A stretch of DNA of 32,979 nucleotides from Mesotaenium endlicherianum (lineage: Eukaryota > Streptophyta > Zygnematophyceae > Zygnematales > Mesotaeniaceae). Position 1 is the first letter of the stretch. Each line of letters opens with the position of its first letter. The translations under genes were made by a program, and so were the position numbers. Where the stretch lies: contig WELA01004336.1 in NCBI GenBank assembly GCA_009602735.1, forward strand, positions 271,547 through 304,525, read 5' to 3'. Positions 1 through 9,458 of this stretch are shown here, one piece after another. Below the pieces are notes generated by a model, which saw nothing but the letters and a program-made list of their open reading frames with translations, was not told the DNA's origin and did not search any database.

Positions 1-1119
1 GGACGCTGGGAAACTATATCCATGGAGTGGGTGGTCTCACTACCAAGAACTGCCAATGGGCATGATTCAATACTGGTAGTCGTGGATAAACTGACAAAAA
101 TGGTCATTTTTATCCCCACAACTGTCAAAGTGACTGCACTCGAAACAGCGAGACAGTTTTACAACCATGTAGTATGCCAACATGGGCTCCCTTCTAATAT
201 CATCTCAGACAGAGACTCAAAATTCACCTCTAAGTTCTGGAGAGCTTTAATGGGGTTAATGGGAGTCAAACAGCTGCTCAGCACAGCAAACCACCCTCAA
301 ACTGATGGGCAGACTGAAAAAACTAACCGAGTTCTGCAGGAGGTGCTGAGAGCATATATTAACCAAAAACAAGATAATTGGGATGACCTGTTGCCTCAAA
401 TTCAGTTTGCGGTCAACAGTGCGGTGCACGCGTCAACGGGCAAGACTCCTTTTGAACTCAGCCTGGGTAGAGTCCCTAAGTCTCCTTTAGATGTGCTAGG
501 GGAATCTTTAACTCACCCTGAAGGGATTGACAACCCGGTCTCCCTCCAGTTAACTCAGGAGTTTGCTGACACCCTGTCAGAAGTCCAACGAAACTTGCAC
601 ACGGCCCAAGAAAACCAACAAAAATACGCTAATCAACACCGTCGAGAACTGACATTTTCCAAGGAGGATTTAGTCAAACTGCATTCTCAGCACCTGTACC
701 TCCCTGGTGTGGTCAAGAAAAAGCTTGGCCCTGTCTGGGTCGGTCCATATTCGGTGGTCCGTCGTGTCGGTCAGAATGCTTACAAACTGAACATGTCAGC
801 TGACTACAAGGGTCACCCGGTCTTTAACGTCTCCTTCCTGGAATTATACATCAAAGGTGATACACTGTTCACAGGTCGGTTACCTGTCCAACCGGGACCG
901 GTCCCCGCTGTCCGGGACGGCGACCCTGAGGAATATGAGGTCGATGAGATTTTAGACTCTCGCTCGGTTCGTTGATCGTCTAAATATGTCATGAAGTACC
1001 TCATCCGATGGAAGGGTTACAATGCCTGTGGGGACACTTGGGAATTTAAAGATCAGCTGATCCATGCCAAAGGGGCGTTGAAACGGTTCCACCTTTGGGC
1101 GGCTGGGGCACCTCCCTAA
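1..1119 (+). pseudogene. gypsy pol 3-prime end: integrase core plus chromodomain, interrupted by one stop
   Basis: The frame is open from base 1. The integrase core shows SDRDSKFT (second catalytic Asp) and HPQTDGQTE (catalytic Glu). The expected SMD motif for the first Asp reads ISMEW, a Glu at bases 25-27, so the catalytic triad is altered. After the core come the usual C-terminal integrase motifs (GPYSVVRRVG, HPVFNVSFLE) and YEVDEILDSR, the start of a chromodomain. A TGA at 973-975 breaks the chromodomain; the same frame continues with YLIRWKGY and DTWEF to a TAA at 1117-1119. The chromodomain class is known to steer integration toward marked chromatin. The copy is probably dead. Confidence 0.9.
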
Positions 1120-1144
1120 CAGTCATTTCTGTTGACACGGGAAG

Positions 1145-1210
1145 GTGACAGGAGGTCCTGTCTCCATATAAGTTGGAGGGAGATGTGACAGTTAGTGACA
1201 GTTGTGACAG
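1145..1210 (+). repeat. four GTGACAG repeats around a PPT-like motif
   Basis: GTGACAG occurs at 1145, 1185, 1195 and 1204. The last three follow the purine tract AAGTTGGAGGGA (1170-1181). This could be the start of an LTR (TGTGACAG at 1184) or internal regulatory repeats of element D; the sequence alone does not decide. Confidence 0.55.
1170..1181 (+). other. polypurine-tract-like 12-mer, copy 1
   Basis: AAGTTGGAGGGA. Identical 12-mers occur at 1230-1241 and 3080-3091; the third directly precedes the LTR and is the likely functional plus-strand primer. Confidence 0.5.
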
Positions 1211-1229
1211 GCAGCCCACCTTTAAATTT

Positions 1230-1241
1230 AAGTTGGAGGGA
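1230..1241 (+). other. polypurine-tract-like 12-mer, copy 2
   Basis: Exact repeat of the motif at 1170-1181, 60 bases downstream. It is followed by GTGGTAG and not by an obvious LTR start. Confidence 0.4.
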
Positions 1242-1443
1242 GTGGTAGTCTCTGATCACCATATTACCCACTCAACCTGCGCTCACACTCACTTGCTCTC
1301 CAACTCAATTTTTCCTTATATTCGCTCACACCAGGTATTCCACTCTTGGAACTCTCCCGATCGCGTCCCTCTTCATCAAGGGCACTCAGTAACGGCAAAA
1401 TATCATGACTTCACTAACTGCATTGTGTTTATGATTGAGCAGG

Positions 1444-2937
1444 ATGACTCAAAAGTCGGAACTCAAGAGGAAGAGAAGGGCGGAAGAGGCACATGCAGAA
1501 TACTTGCAATTCCGTGGAGACATCGAATCATCTTCCATCACCGCTCGGGAATCACAACGACTCCAACAACAGCGGGAGGCACAGAAGAAGAAGGAGGAGG
1601 AGGAACAGGCCAGACTGAGGCAGGAAGAAATGGACAGAAAAGCTGCAGAGGAGGCCAAGAAAGCAGAGGAGGAGAGGCAAGCTGAGGAGAAGCGAAAGCA
1701 GCAGGCTGAAGAAGAAGAACAGAGGAAAATCAGCAGCTACCGCTACACAGTGCTGGGCAAGGGCTTTGATCTACTGGAGAAGGCCTTCAAGTATGCCCAG
1801 AGAAGTCGCAGTGAGTCGCAGAAGGAAATCCTCCAGAGGGAAGGGGAGACATCCGAAAACTTTGACAAGTATATAGAGGTCGGCACAGGGCTCCTCCTCT
1901 ACCACGATTACGCCAGGATGGTAGGATATACCATCGGAGAGGCCAAGGCAATGGCCCAGGTGAACGAAGCAGGAGCTGTCTCGATTCCTGGTATCTGGGG
2001 GGCAGATAGGGTCATCAGGATGATCCCCATGGACGCGGACAGCTTCAAGGACTCAACACCCCACAACAGGTTCAAGGCCATGTACAATGAGGTGGAGAGG
2101 AGGAGCTGGGAATTCTTGGCCAGAGAAACCAGTCAGCTGGACTTTGCAGGGCACTGGTACCCTTGTACTCTCAAAAAGACAGACGCTGCCTTCTTCCAAA
2201 AGCCCACTGATTGGCGGTGGATGACCATCAACATGAGGGACCAGCAGAATGACAGGGCGACGGATGAGGATTTCCTGACAGACCTAAAGGGGAACATAGT
2301 ATTGCCCCCTCACATTGCGGCTTGGGACCCAAGATTGGATGGAGTCAGAGACTGCATGAGCCAAGAGATGCAGGGGGACAGAAGCAGGGCCCGAGAGTCA
2401 TTCTCCAAAGGGAAGCACGCTTATGCCAAATGGGCAAGTAAGCAGGGGGAAAAGGACCTCTATGCGGTCCGGACTCAGCAGCCCCCACCAGCACCCAAAA
2501 GGGGAAGGTCAGTAGGATATTCTTTTTCTCGGGAAGAGCTGGAGCAGCGGACAGAGGAGACCCCAGAAGTCTCAGAGGAACCCGGGGACGGCGAGGAGGC
2601 GGAGTCGGAGGAAGACGAGGAGGAAGGCGAGGAGGAGGACACTAGCCCCGCCGTGATCCTGACACCTGCCACATCCCCTGTAAGGGAGAAGACGGGGTGG
2701 GCCCCGCCGCAACTCGCTCAAGAGGAGGATATCACTTGGCTGGGGACTGCCAGAGGACAGAGCCCATCTCCAGGCAAGGAGACCCAGTCGGACAGGGCAG
2801 ACAGGAGGGCTGCTCGGGAGATAGCCAGAGGCCTGCCAGCATCTCCCTTGCAGAGAGGGCGTGTACCCTTGACTCATGTCATGCAACATCCTTCCGGGAT
2901 GCCGGTATACGTACCTGTCAGTTTGAGGGCTGCCTAG
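1444..2937 (+). CDS. extra ORF downstream of integrase: 497-residue coiled-coil and acidic protein of unknown function
   Basis: An uninterrupted reading frame on the same strand as pol, from ATG 1444 to TAG 2935-2937. Residues about 1-100 are Glu/Lys/Gln/Arg-rich heptad-like sequence typical of a coiled coil. The middle (about 100-330) looks globular, with many Trp/Tyr/Phe and motifs such as FDLLEKAFKYAQ and WRWMTINMRDQ. Residues about 365-405 are an acidic run of Glu/Asp, followed by a Pro/Ser-rich tail. I see no zinc knuckle, protease or signal peptide, and no family I recognise. It sits between the pol stop (1119) and the purine tract plus LTR at 3080-3093, where some plant gypsy lineages carry env-like or accessory ORFs. 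AGCAG just before the ATG could act as a splice acceptor. It could instead be a gag-like or captured host gene. Confidence 0.6.
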   Translation: MTQKSELKRKRRAEEAHAEYLQFRGDIESSSITARESQRLQQQREAQKKKEEEEQARLRQEEMDRKAAEEAKKAEEERQAEEKRKQQAEEEEQRKISSYRYTVLGKGFDLLEKAFKYAQRSRSESQKEILQREGETSENFDKYIEVGTGLLLYHDYARMVGYTIGEAKAMAQVNEAGAVSIPGIWGADRVIRMIPMDADSFKDSTPHNRFKAMYNEVERRSWEFLARETSQLDFAGHWYPCTLKKTDAAFFQKPTDWRWMTINMRDQQNDRATDEDFLTDLKGNIVLPPHIAAWDPRLDGVRDCMSQEMQGDRSRARESFSKGKHAYAKWASKQGEKDLYAVRTQQPPPAPKRGRSVGYSFSREELEQRTEETPEVSEEPGDGEEAESEEDEEEGEEEDTSPAVILTPATSPVREKTGWAPPQLAQEEDITWLGTARGQSPSPGKETQSDRADRRAAREIARGLPASPLQRGRVPLTHVMQHPSGMPVYVPVSLRAA

Positions 2938-3079
2938 GAGAAGGCTGCCTCCCTTCAGTTTCAGACTGTGCAGGAGGAAACAGGCCTCAGGGACATCTCC
3001 CTCCTAAGTGCAGCAGGCTGGGGATAAGAGGGACAACACGCTGTTATTAGTGATAGTGTTGTCGAGGCGACAACATGAT

Positions 3080-3091
3080 AAGTTGGAGGGA
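3080..3091 (+). other. polypurine tract of element D
   Basis: AAGTTGGAGGGA lies immediately upstream of the LTR start TGTAATGA (3093), the position expected for the plus-strand primer. Bases 2938-3079 are a short non-coding spacer. Confidence 0.7.
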
Positions 3092-3092
3092 T

Positions 3093-3812
3093 TGTAATGA
3101 ATCAGTATACTGATTGATATAATATTTATTTAAATAATATAGTTAAATAAGTTCAGCCTGCTGAACTCTAGTTAACAATCAGTCTGCTGGACTTTATACT
3201 TAATATCAGTTTAATGACTTGGCCGGAAGTAGCAAGCTGAGGTCATCTTAAGTCACCTTCCTGACACATTCTTTGACAGCCAGCTGACTTCCGTACTCGG
3301 TAGCAGCGAACTGCCTCGATATGCATCTAAGTGTGGTATGCTAGATGAATGGCCAGATGACATCCCTATGATGGATGGCGATTCGGGATGATGGGAGATG
3401 GCGGTGGATTTGGTTAACCGAGGTCCTACCAACGTGGTTAACTCCCGGGTAGGCGGTGCCATCGCACTGACCGTTGAACAGTAAACTCATTCCATGTACA
3501 TACGCTAGACATTGCTCTCGAGTTTGGCATTCGGAAACGAGGCCAACTCTCTTGTACAGCTTACTGAGAGAGATCTGAATCCAAGGCGAGAAGCCATTGA
3601 TACGCACTGTCTTCTAACCTTGCTTATGTATGAATTTATTGATTTGCATTATTGATGCTAGTTTACTCTCATTTGACTGACGAGTATTATTCACTGTTAG
3701 TGTGTTGTCCTTTGCCGTTAAACCATGTAACGGAAATACCATAAAGATTACTTGCTGATATAAAGATCTCTATTAATTGTTATTCGCCTATTTGGTAAGT
3801 GGATTCATTTCA
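3093..3812 (+). repeat. 3-prime LTR of element D (720 bp)
   Basis: It starts TGTAATGA after a purine tract and ends GATTCATTTCA, after which the gag frame of element A is open. The same terminal sequences bound the minus-strand solo LTR at 20319-21528 (TGTAATGA and GATTCATTTCA), which supports both boundaries. A perfect 16-bp palindrome (AATCAGTATACTGATT, 3100-3115) lies just inside the start. The body is AT-rich with no gene. Confidence 0.75.
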
Positions 3813-3813
3813 G

Positions 3814-4044
3814 TGGGGCAGCCACAACTTTGGAGGATATCGACACTTTGGATCTCAAGCGCCAAGCACGAGTGTTCAAGGTTCAGTACCTATGGAGTTG
3901 GGACTTGTTCAGAACCAGCGCAGGCAACAGAATTACAAGCCGAGAGGACCCTGCTATAATTGTGGCAAGCTTGGACATCTGGCTCAAGATTGTCATGTGA
4001 AGGCGAAACAGCCTCAACAACAGGAAAAAGGAGGACGCCAGTAA
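3814..4044 (+). pseudogene. gag C-terminal fragment with zinc knuckle (element A)
   Basis: The open frame begins directly after the LTR of element D. It includes VPMELG, a conserved stretch before the knuckle, and the CCHC knuckle CYNCGKLGHLAQDC (C-X2-C-X4-H-X4-C), which binds retroelement RNA. It ends at TAA 4042-4044. The matrix and capsid parts are absent here. The protease frame overlaps in the -1 register (see the stem-loop at 4035-4069). Confidence 0.85.
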
Positions 4045-4069
4045 GTCGTTCTGGGGTGTCTACTGGCGT
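4024..4069 (+). promoter_or_regulatory. possible -1 frameshift site at gag/pol junction of element A
   Basis: A run of A (4025-4029) lies in the gag frame as GAA AAA. Five bases later comes a perfect 9-bp stem, ACGCCAGTA (4035-4043) with TACTGGCGT (4061-4069), loop 17 nt. The gag stop TAA straddles the stem edge. The protease frame is -1 relative to gag. The slip site is not a canonical X XXY YYZ heptamer, so this is weaker than the signal in element B. Confidence 0.45.
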
Positions 4070-4683
4070 GAAGACGAGAACTCACAAGGAGGTTATCCCA
4101 AGGAGCCTGCCGAGAAGCGAAAGACGAGATGTTGACAAGCCTATCATCGTGGAAGGAGTAGTCGACGGCAACAAGACGAAGTGCATGGTCGACAGTGGCG
4201 CAAGTGCAAACTTTGTGCACAAGAAGCTGGTGAAACAGTGGCGAACCCCTGTGCAGAAGCATTATGAGCTTAAGGAGGCAATTTTGGCGAATGGGCAGAG
4301 ACTCAAGTGTAGTGCACCTACGGAAGCTATTCACGTGGAAGTAGCGGGGCACCAGAGTACTGAAGTTATGGAGCAGGCACAGTTGGGTCACCATGAGGTG
4401 ATATTGGGCCGACCATGGCTAAGAAAAGCCAACCCTCAAGTGCACTGGAGCACAGGACAAGTTAAGGTCCAAGGGCGTGATGGTTGAATGGAGACAGCGA
4501 AACAGGTGGAGGTAGATACAACCACAAGTAACTGTCTTCTGTCAAGCCTGCAAGTTAAGAAGCTATGCAGGGCGAATCAGGTGAAGGAGATGTACCTTGT
4601 TTCGGTGGCCTTGGCCAGGTCATCAGATGGCGCAAGCGTGAATCCTAACAGCCTGGGCAAACACATCGCCGGAAGAGCAAGTA
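4045..4683 (+). pseudogene. aspartic protease region of pol (element A), interrupted
   Basis: The protease frame enters from the -1 register of gag and shows the retropepsin active-site motif CMVDSGASANF, then VILGRPWL, the conserved second half of the fold. A TGA at 4485-4487 interrupts it. The same frame continues to TGA at about 4746-4748, while the linker to RT continues in another frame from about 4680, so a frameshift lies near 4660-4700. The enzyme would have processed the Gag-Pol polyprotein. Confidence 0.8.
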
Positions 4684-6398
4684 GTGGTGTCTGTTCCCCT
4701 TGCTCAGAAGGAGAAGAGCCCAACTGCTCAAGAGAAGAAGCCTGCTGAGATACCTGCCCAAATTAAGGCGCTGTTGGAGGAGTTCAAGTGCGTTTTTCCT
4801 GAGGAGCTACCTGCAGGACTACCTCCACAGAGAGCTATGGAGCACAAGATCGAGTTGGAACCAGGGAGCAAGCCACCAGTGAGACCCGCCTATCGACAAT
4901 CGTTTGCGGAGTTGGACGAGTTGAAGAAGCAGCTGACAGAGTTATTGGAGAAGGGATTCATCCGACCCAGCGAGTCTCCATTTGCAGCGCCAGTCTTATT
5001 TGTGAAGAAGAAGGATGGGACTATGAGGATGTGTGTCGACTACCGGGCTCTCAACAAGGTCACCATCAAGAACAGGTACCCACTTCCACGAGTGGACGAG
5101 TTGATTGACAGGCTTGTCGAGGCGAAGTATTTCTCGAAGATCGATTTGAAGAGTGGCTATCACCAGGTACGGATTGCGGAAGGAGACGCTCAGAAGACTG
5201 CTTTTAGAACTCGCTATGGTTTGTTTGAGTTCACAGTCATGCCTTTTGGATTGACTAATGCACCTGCTACATTTATAAGATTGATGAATAGTATCTTCAG
5301 ACCCTACTTGGACCAGTTTGTGGTGGTATTTTTGGACGACATCCTGATCTATTCGAAGACCTTGGAAGAGCATGTGGGGCATCTGAGGAAGGTGTTGGAG
5401 GTCTTGAGAGATCAGAAGCTGTATGGGAAGATGAGCAAGTGCAACTTCTGTCTCAAGGAGGTAGAGTTTCTTGGACACATAGTGGGAGATGAAGGAGTCA
5501 AGGTGGAGCAGAAGAAGGTGCAAGCAGTCAGTGGCCAGTGCCTGCTGATATTCATCAACTTAGGAGTTTCCTTGGCATGGCGAGTTATTATCGACGTTTC
5601 ATTGAAGGATTTGCCAAGGTGTGTGCATCGCTCACGGACATGTTAAAGAAGCAGGAGAAGTGGCTATGGGGTGACAAGGAGCAGCAAGCCTTCGAGAAGA
5701 TTAAGGAGCTGTTGACACAGGCACCTGTGTTGGCAATTGCAAGTCCAGAGCTTCCTTTCACCATCATCACGGATGCATCAAATTTCGCAGTGGGAGCCAT
5801 TCTTCTCCAAGACCAGGGCAAAGGATTGCAGCCTGTGGCATATGAGAGCAGGAAGTTAAAACCTGCGGAGCAGAACTATGCAGCACACGAGCGGGAGTTG
5901 TTGGCTATTATCCAAGCTTTGAGGATTTGGCGATGTTATGTGGACGGCCGAAAGGTGTTCATCAAGACCGACCACAAGAGCTTGGAGAAGTTTATGACGC
6001 AGCCAACATTAACACCAAGACAGGTAAGGTGGATGGAGTTTCTGCAACAGTTTGACCACAAGATTGAGTACTTACTTGGGAAGATCAACCCTGCAGACGC
6101 TTTATCAAGGAGGTGTGACCTTGCAGCTGTCTCAGTCATCAAGGATAAGATGGACTTCAAGGAAAAGCTTAAGAGAGGTTATGAGGAGGATCCAGAATTT
6201 GCAGATGGTGGAGCAACTGAGTCCAACGCGAGTATGCAGAAGAAGGACGGCATATGGTATTATAGTGATTCCAACAGAGTGGTGGTACCTGACATCAAGG
6301 AGCTACGAGACTTACTACTTGCGGAGCATCATGATTGCTTATATGCTGGACACTTTGGAAGCGAGAAGACGGCAAGTGTGCTGAAGCGGGAATACTAT
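4684..6398 (+). pseudogene. reverse transcriptase, RNase H and integrase zinc-binding region (element A)
   Basis: The RT has [42 protein letters not shown] and the catalytic box [10 protein letters not shown]. Near 5530 one base appears to be missing: the frame up to there ends in unrelated sequence, and the expected thumb/connection sequence ([15 protein letters not shown]) continues in the next frame from about 5538. RNase H follows with ITDASNFAVGAIL, the catalytic Glu in AHERELLAI and TDHKSL. The N-terminal zinc-binding domain of integrase begins with EHHDCLYAGHFG and stops at TAG 6399-6401, where a Trp (YYW) is usual. Confidence 0.88.
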
Positions 6399-6401
6399 TA
6401 G

Positions 6402-7637
6402 AGAAATATGGACAAGGACATCGAGGAGTGGATCAGGAGTTGCAATGCGTGCCAGCGTAATAAGACACCAAATCAAAAGAAGGGAGGTACATTGCAGCCC
6501 CTGCCTATTCCAGAGCATCCTTGGGAGCAGATTGCTATGGACTTCATCACGTCGTTACTAGTTAGTGGTCAAGGGCACGATGCAGTATGGGTTGTGTCTG
6601 ATAGTTTCAGCAAGATGGCTCACTTCATTCCCATGAAGGAGACTTGTACGGCAGCAGATGTGGCACGACTATTCTTTGATCATATTTTCAGGCTACATGG
6701 GTTGCCGAAGGTGATTGTTTCAGATCGGGATCCAAGGTTTACTAGCAACTTTTTGCGGTCATTGTTTACTTTGATGGGGACCAAGTTAAGAATGAGCACT
6801 TCCTATCATCCTCAGACAGACGGGCAGAATGAGAGGCTCTACACAACACTGCAAGAGGTGCTTAGGAGTTTCACTATGGAGGACCGTTCAGAGTGGGACA
6901 AGAATCTACCAGGGTTGGAGTTTGCCTACAACAATAGCATGCAGGAATCCACCAAGCAGTCACCATTCGCTATGGTTTATGGAAGAGAAGTATATCATCC
7001 AGGGAACATCTTGTTGGAGAAGGCCAAGGAGACTCAAGTTCCTACTACACAAGCTTTTATGGAGCAGATGGCCAAGACTTGGGATATGGCGAAGACGTGT
7101 ATTCGAAAGGCACAAAAAGAGCAGGTCAAGCATGCTAACAAGCACAGGAGGGATGTGACATTCCATGTGGGCGACAAAGTACTCTTGACAATAGAGAACC
7201 TATCTTTCACGGGCAAGAGGAAACTGCGGGCACGGTTTACAGGTCCCTTTGTGGTACTCAAGCAGGTTAATCTAGTGACCTACAAGTTGGAACTTCCTTC
7301 AGGCTAGCGTATCCATGATGTGTTCCATGTCAGTTGTTTGCGGCCATACGTTGACCCGAATGAAGGACATCGAGGACGACTACCTACACCGCCACCCCCG
7401 GTCGAGATCGATGATGTATTGGAGTATGAAGTAGAGGCGATTGTTGGCGATCGACGACTCAAACGAGGTCAACGACTTGTTCAATAGTATCTCGTCAAGT
7501 GGAAGGGCTACCATGCGGACGACAATACTTGGGAGCCAGAAGCCAACTTGACTCATTGTAAGACTAAGTTGAGACTTTATCTGCAGAATGCGTCGTGGAC
7601 GTCGCATCTTAAGGAGGGGGATGATGTAAGGTCATAG
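6402..7637 (+). pseudogene. integrase core and chromodomain (element A)
   Basis: It continues in the frame of the preceding region. CNACQRNK completes the HHCC zinc site. The core has [20 protein letters not shown] and HPQTDGQNE, so all three catalytic acidic residues are present. TAG codons interrupt at 7305-7307 (before RIHDVFHVS) and at 7485-7487, inside the chromodomain (EYEVEAIVGDR, then YLVKWKGYHADDNTWEP). The frame runs through the PPT and ends at TAG 7635-7637, 11 bases inside the LTR. At least three stops separate it from an active protein. Confidence 0.88.
7611..7624 (+). other. polypurine tract of element A
   Basis: AAGGAGGGGGATGA lies directly upstream of the LTR start TGTAAGG; it would prime plus-strand synthesis. 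It is also in-frame coding sequence for the pol C-terminus. Confidence 0.75.
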
Positions 7638-8358
7638 GCTTATAAAGTGCATTTTTGAGTTTTGTGAAAGTATGTTTTGATTTTATAGTGCATTTTTGTG
7701 GTCATTTTAATATGAAGTTCATCGAATTTGGTCAAGTATTGAAAGAGTTATGGATTTCCGAAGTTTAATTAGTTTTGAGGTCGGTTGACGACTGTCCTTA
7801 ATTCGCGATGAGCGCGACCGTCGGATTGACCGACAGCGTCGAGCGATCTGGCCCATTAGAATGAACTCGAAGCTTCACGTAAGTTCGGCTGACGCGGAGT
7901 GCCGACTAGGTCGATTTACCTAGAAGTTTCGGTTTAGCCTAGCGCGTCTAAGATAGAATATTCTAGTAATGTCAATGCATGTATGTGGACGTCAATTCGG
8001 CCCGACACGTCAGATTAGACTGATCTGGCTCACACACAAATATTCTGGAAGGGACAATTTGACGAACACTTAGGAAAATCCGTAGCTTCCTCCTAGGGAG
8101 GAGAACTTAGGCAGAAAATTATAAATAGGCATAACTTCTTTGTTTCTTATCAATTTTCACTTTTGTAAATTTCTACAAATTTGTAATAACAAGGCCTTTC
8201 ATCCTACATCATTTGTGAGCAGTTTCTTGCTACTCAAAATGTTGAGTAATTTTCCTAAGCTCTCTTAGTGATAAGCCGCTGCACTCTTTAGTATGATTGC
8301 AACTAGTTCCTTTCCTCGTGAGTTACTACGCTTCCACTAGGGCACTCTGCCCCTTTCA
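7625..8358 (+). repeat. 3-prime LTR of element A (734 bp)
   Basis: Bounded by TGTAAGG after the PPT and CCCTTTCA at the right. A highly similar copy (mostly single-base differences and small indels) occurs at 10355-11097, which fixes both ends. No PBS follows it, so it is not a 5-prime LTR. Confidence 0.9.
8120..8129 (+). promoter_or_regulatory. LTR TATA box
   Basis: TATAAATAGG in the right third of the LTR, conserved in the solo copy at 10859-10868. It fits the Pol II promoter position at the end of U3. Confidence 0.55.
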
Positions 8359-8467
8359 GTGCACCTTTGTGCTTGAGCTGATGGTCTCGCTGATGCTGTT
8401 GCCTCCCTTTGTCGCCCTAGCCTGACCTTCTGCTGCATGCTCTCTCCGTGCGCTGGCGTGTGTGCAG

Positions 8468-8663
8468 ACAAGGGCCAGTACCTTTTGAGGGTCGTCGAGG
8501 TGCTCAAGGAGCTGCCTGTGGAGCAATACCTGCTGAAGACCTTGGGCAGGACTCGAGAGGCCTTTGACGCGCACCAAGAGAAGCACAAGCTGAAGCCCGG
8601 CAAGAGGGGCAAGTACAAGGACGACCCAAAGGCGAAGAAGGTTGGCAAGAAGGCGTCCTTGGA
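8468..8663 (+). pseudogene. host gene exon block 1 (Lys-rich)
   Basis: The acceptor TGTGTGCAG precedes 8468 and the donor GA|GTGAGT follows 8663. The open frame contains YLLRVVEVLKELPVEQYLL and a basic tail (KPGKRGKYKDDPKAKK). It looks helical and charged; function unknown. Bases 8359-8467 are presumably intron, cut on the left by the LTR of element A. Confidence 0.6.
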
Positions 8664-8775
8664 GTGAGTGCACTATCGTTGCCATGATGCCCGTTTCTTT
8701 TCCCTTGAGTGCAAGTGCGTGCTGCGCGCGGGCATTTGTACTGGAACCAACCCGTGCGTGCGTACGTGCGTGCAG

Positions 8776-8957
8776 CTTGTTCGGCGCCAGGAATGCCGTG
8801 ATGAGGAGGGCCACGCGTTTCGATCACACGCTGGAGCAGACGGAGGACGGCGGCGAGGGCCCTGCCGAGGACGTTCCAGCCGTGGCTGGGGGGCGTCTCA
8901 CGACGATAGCGGAGCTCTTCGCCCAGCGCAGGGAGGAGGGCCACGTGAGGACGTGAG
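8776..8957 (+). pseudogene. host gene exon block 2
   Basis: The acceptor CGTGCGTGCAG ends at 8775. The frame joins block 1 in phase and reads RRATRFDHTLEQ, later RLTTIAELFAQRREEGH. Two donors are possible: GTGAGG at 8953, which avoids a stop, or the stronger GAG|GTGAGC at 8958, which leaves TGA 8954-8956 in frame. Confidence 0.55.
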
Positions 8958-9113
8958 GTGAGCCTAGCCCCTCTTTCCCCCCCCTCCCTGCCTTTCCTAT
9001 TGCCAACCCCCGCTTGTCGGGCGGCCGTTTCGAGTGACGTCGCCTGACCTTACGCGCCTGGCCTTGGGTGTGTGGCGTGGGGGAGGTGTGGGTTGGGCTC
9101 GCAATGCGTGCAA

Positions 9114-9333
9114 CCCAACGCGAGCTGAGCATCAAGGAGGCGAAGCGCATCATGCTGGAATATGTCGAGGGACGACAGGACGACAAGCTGGAGGAGCTGG
9201 TCGACGGCTGGATTGCCACGTGTCAGGTCATGAGCGCGGACCGTGACAGCATCAACAGATTGCTCAAGGGCGGCAAGGCATTGTCGGTGGAGGCCAAGAG
9301 GGCCAAGGACCGCCGCGAGGAGATCGATAGAAC
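9114..9333 (+). pseudogene. host gene exon block 3
   Basis: The open frame reads RELSIKEAKRIMLEYVEG, then LEELVDGWIATCQ and RLLKGGKALSVEAKRAKDRR, a helical charged segment. The donor is AC|GTACGC at 9334. No good acceptor exists upstream; GCGTGCAA at 9106-9113 looks like a GCAG acceptor with its last G mutated to A. That reading is in phase with the donor at 8958. Confidence 0.5.
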
Positions 9334-9458
9334 GTACGCCTCCTGCCCTCCCACCCCAAAACCACCTCCACTTCCCTCCTAATTTCTCCGTGGCCCAAGC
9401 CGCATGGTTTTCGCATCAACGATCCTGACACGCACATCGGGTGTTGACCTGCACGCAG

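Larger units (their letters stand above)
1..3812 (+). mobile_element. Ty3/gypsy retrotransposon D, 3-prime portion (5-prime part lies before the window)
   Basis: The order on the plus strand is integrase, chromodomain, an extra ORF of 497 codons, a purine-rich tract and an LTR. The LTR ends in TG...CA style (TGTAATGA to ATTTCA) and the sequence right after it is the gag of a different gypsy element in open frame, so D appears to be inserted into that gag. No PBS follows the LTR, so it is the 3-prime LTR of D. The 5-prime LTR, gag, protease and RT would lie to the left of the window. An alternative is that 1-1190 and 1190-3812 belong to two different elements. Confidence 0.7.
3813..8358 (+). 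mobile_element. Ty3/gypsy chromovirus A, 5-prime end displaced by element D, 3-prime LTR present
   Basis: It holds the gag C-terminus, protease, RT, RNase H, integrase, chromodomain, PPT and LTR in the standard gypsy order. Its 5-prime LTR and most of gag are missing at 3813 because element D is inserted there; they are predicted to lie left of the window. Pol carries four in-frame stops and at least two frameshifts, so the copy is not autonomous. To the right it abuts exon-like host sequence at 8359. Confidence 0.85.
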
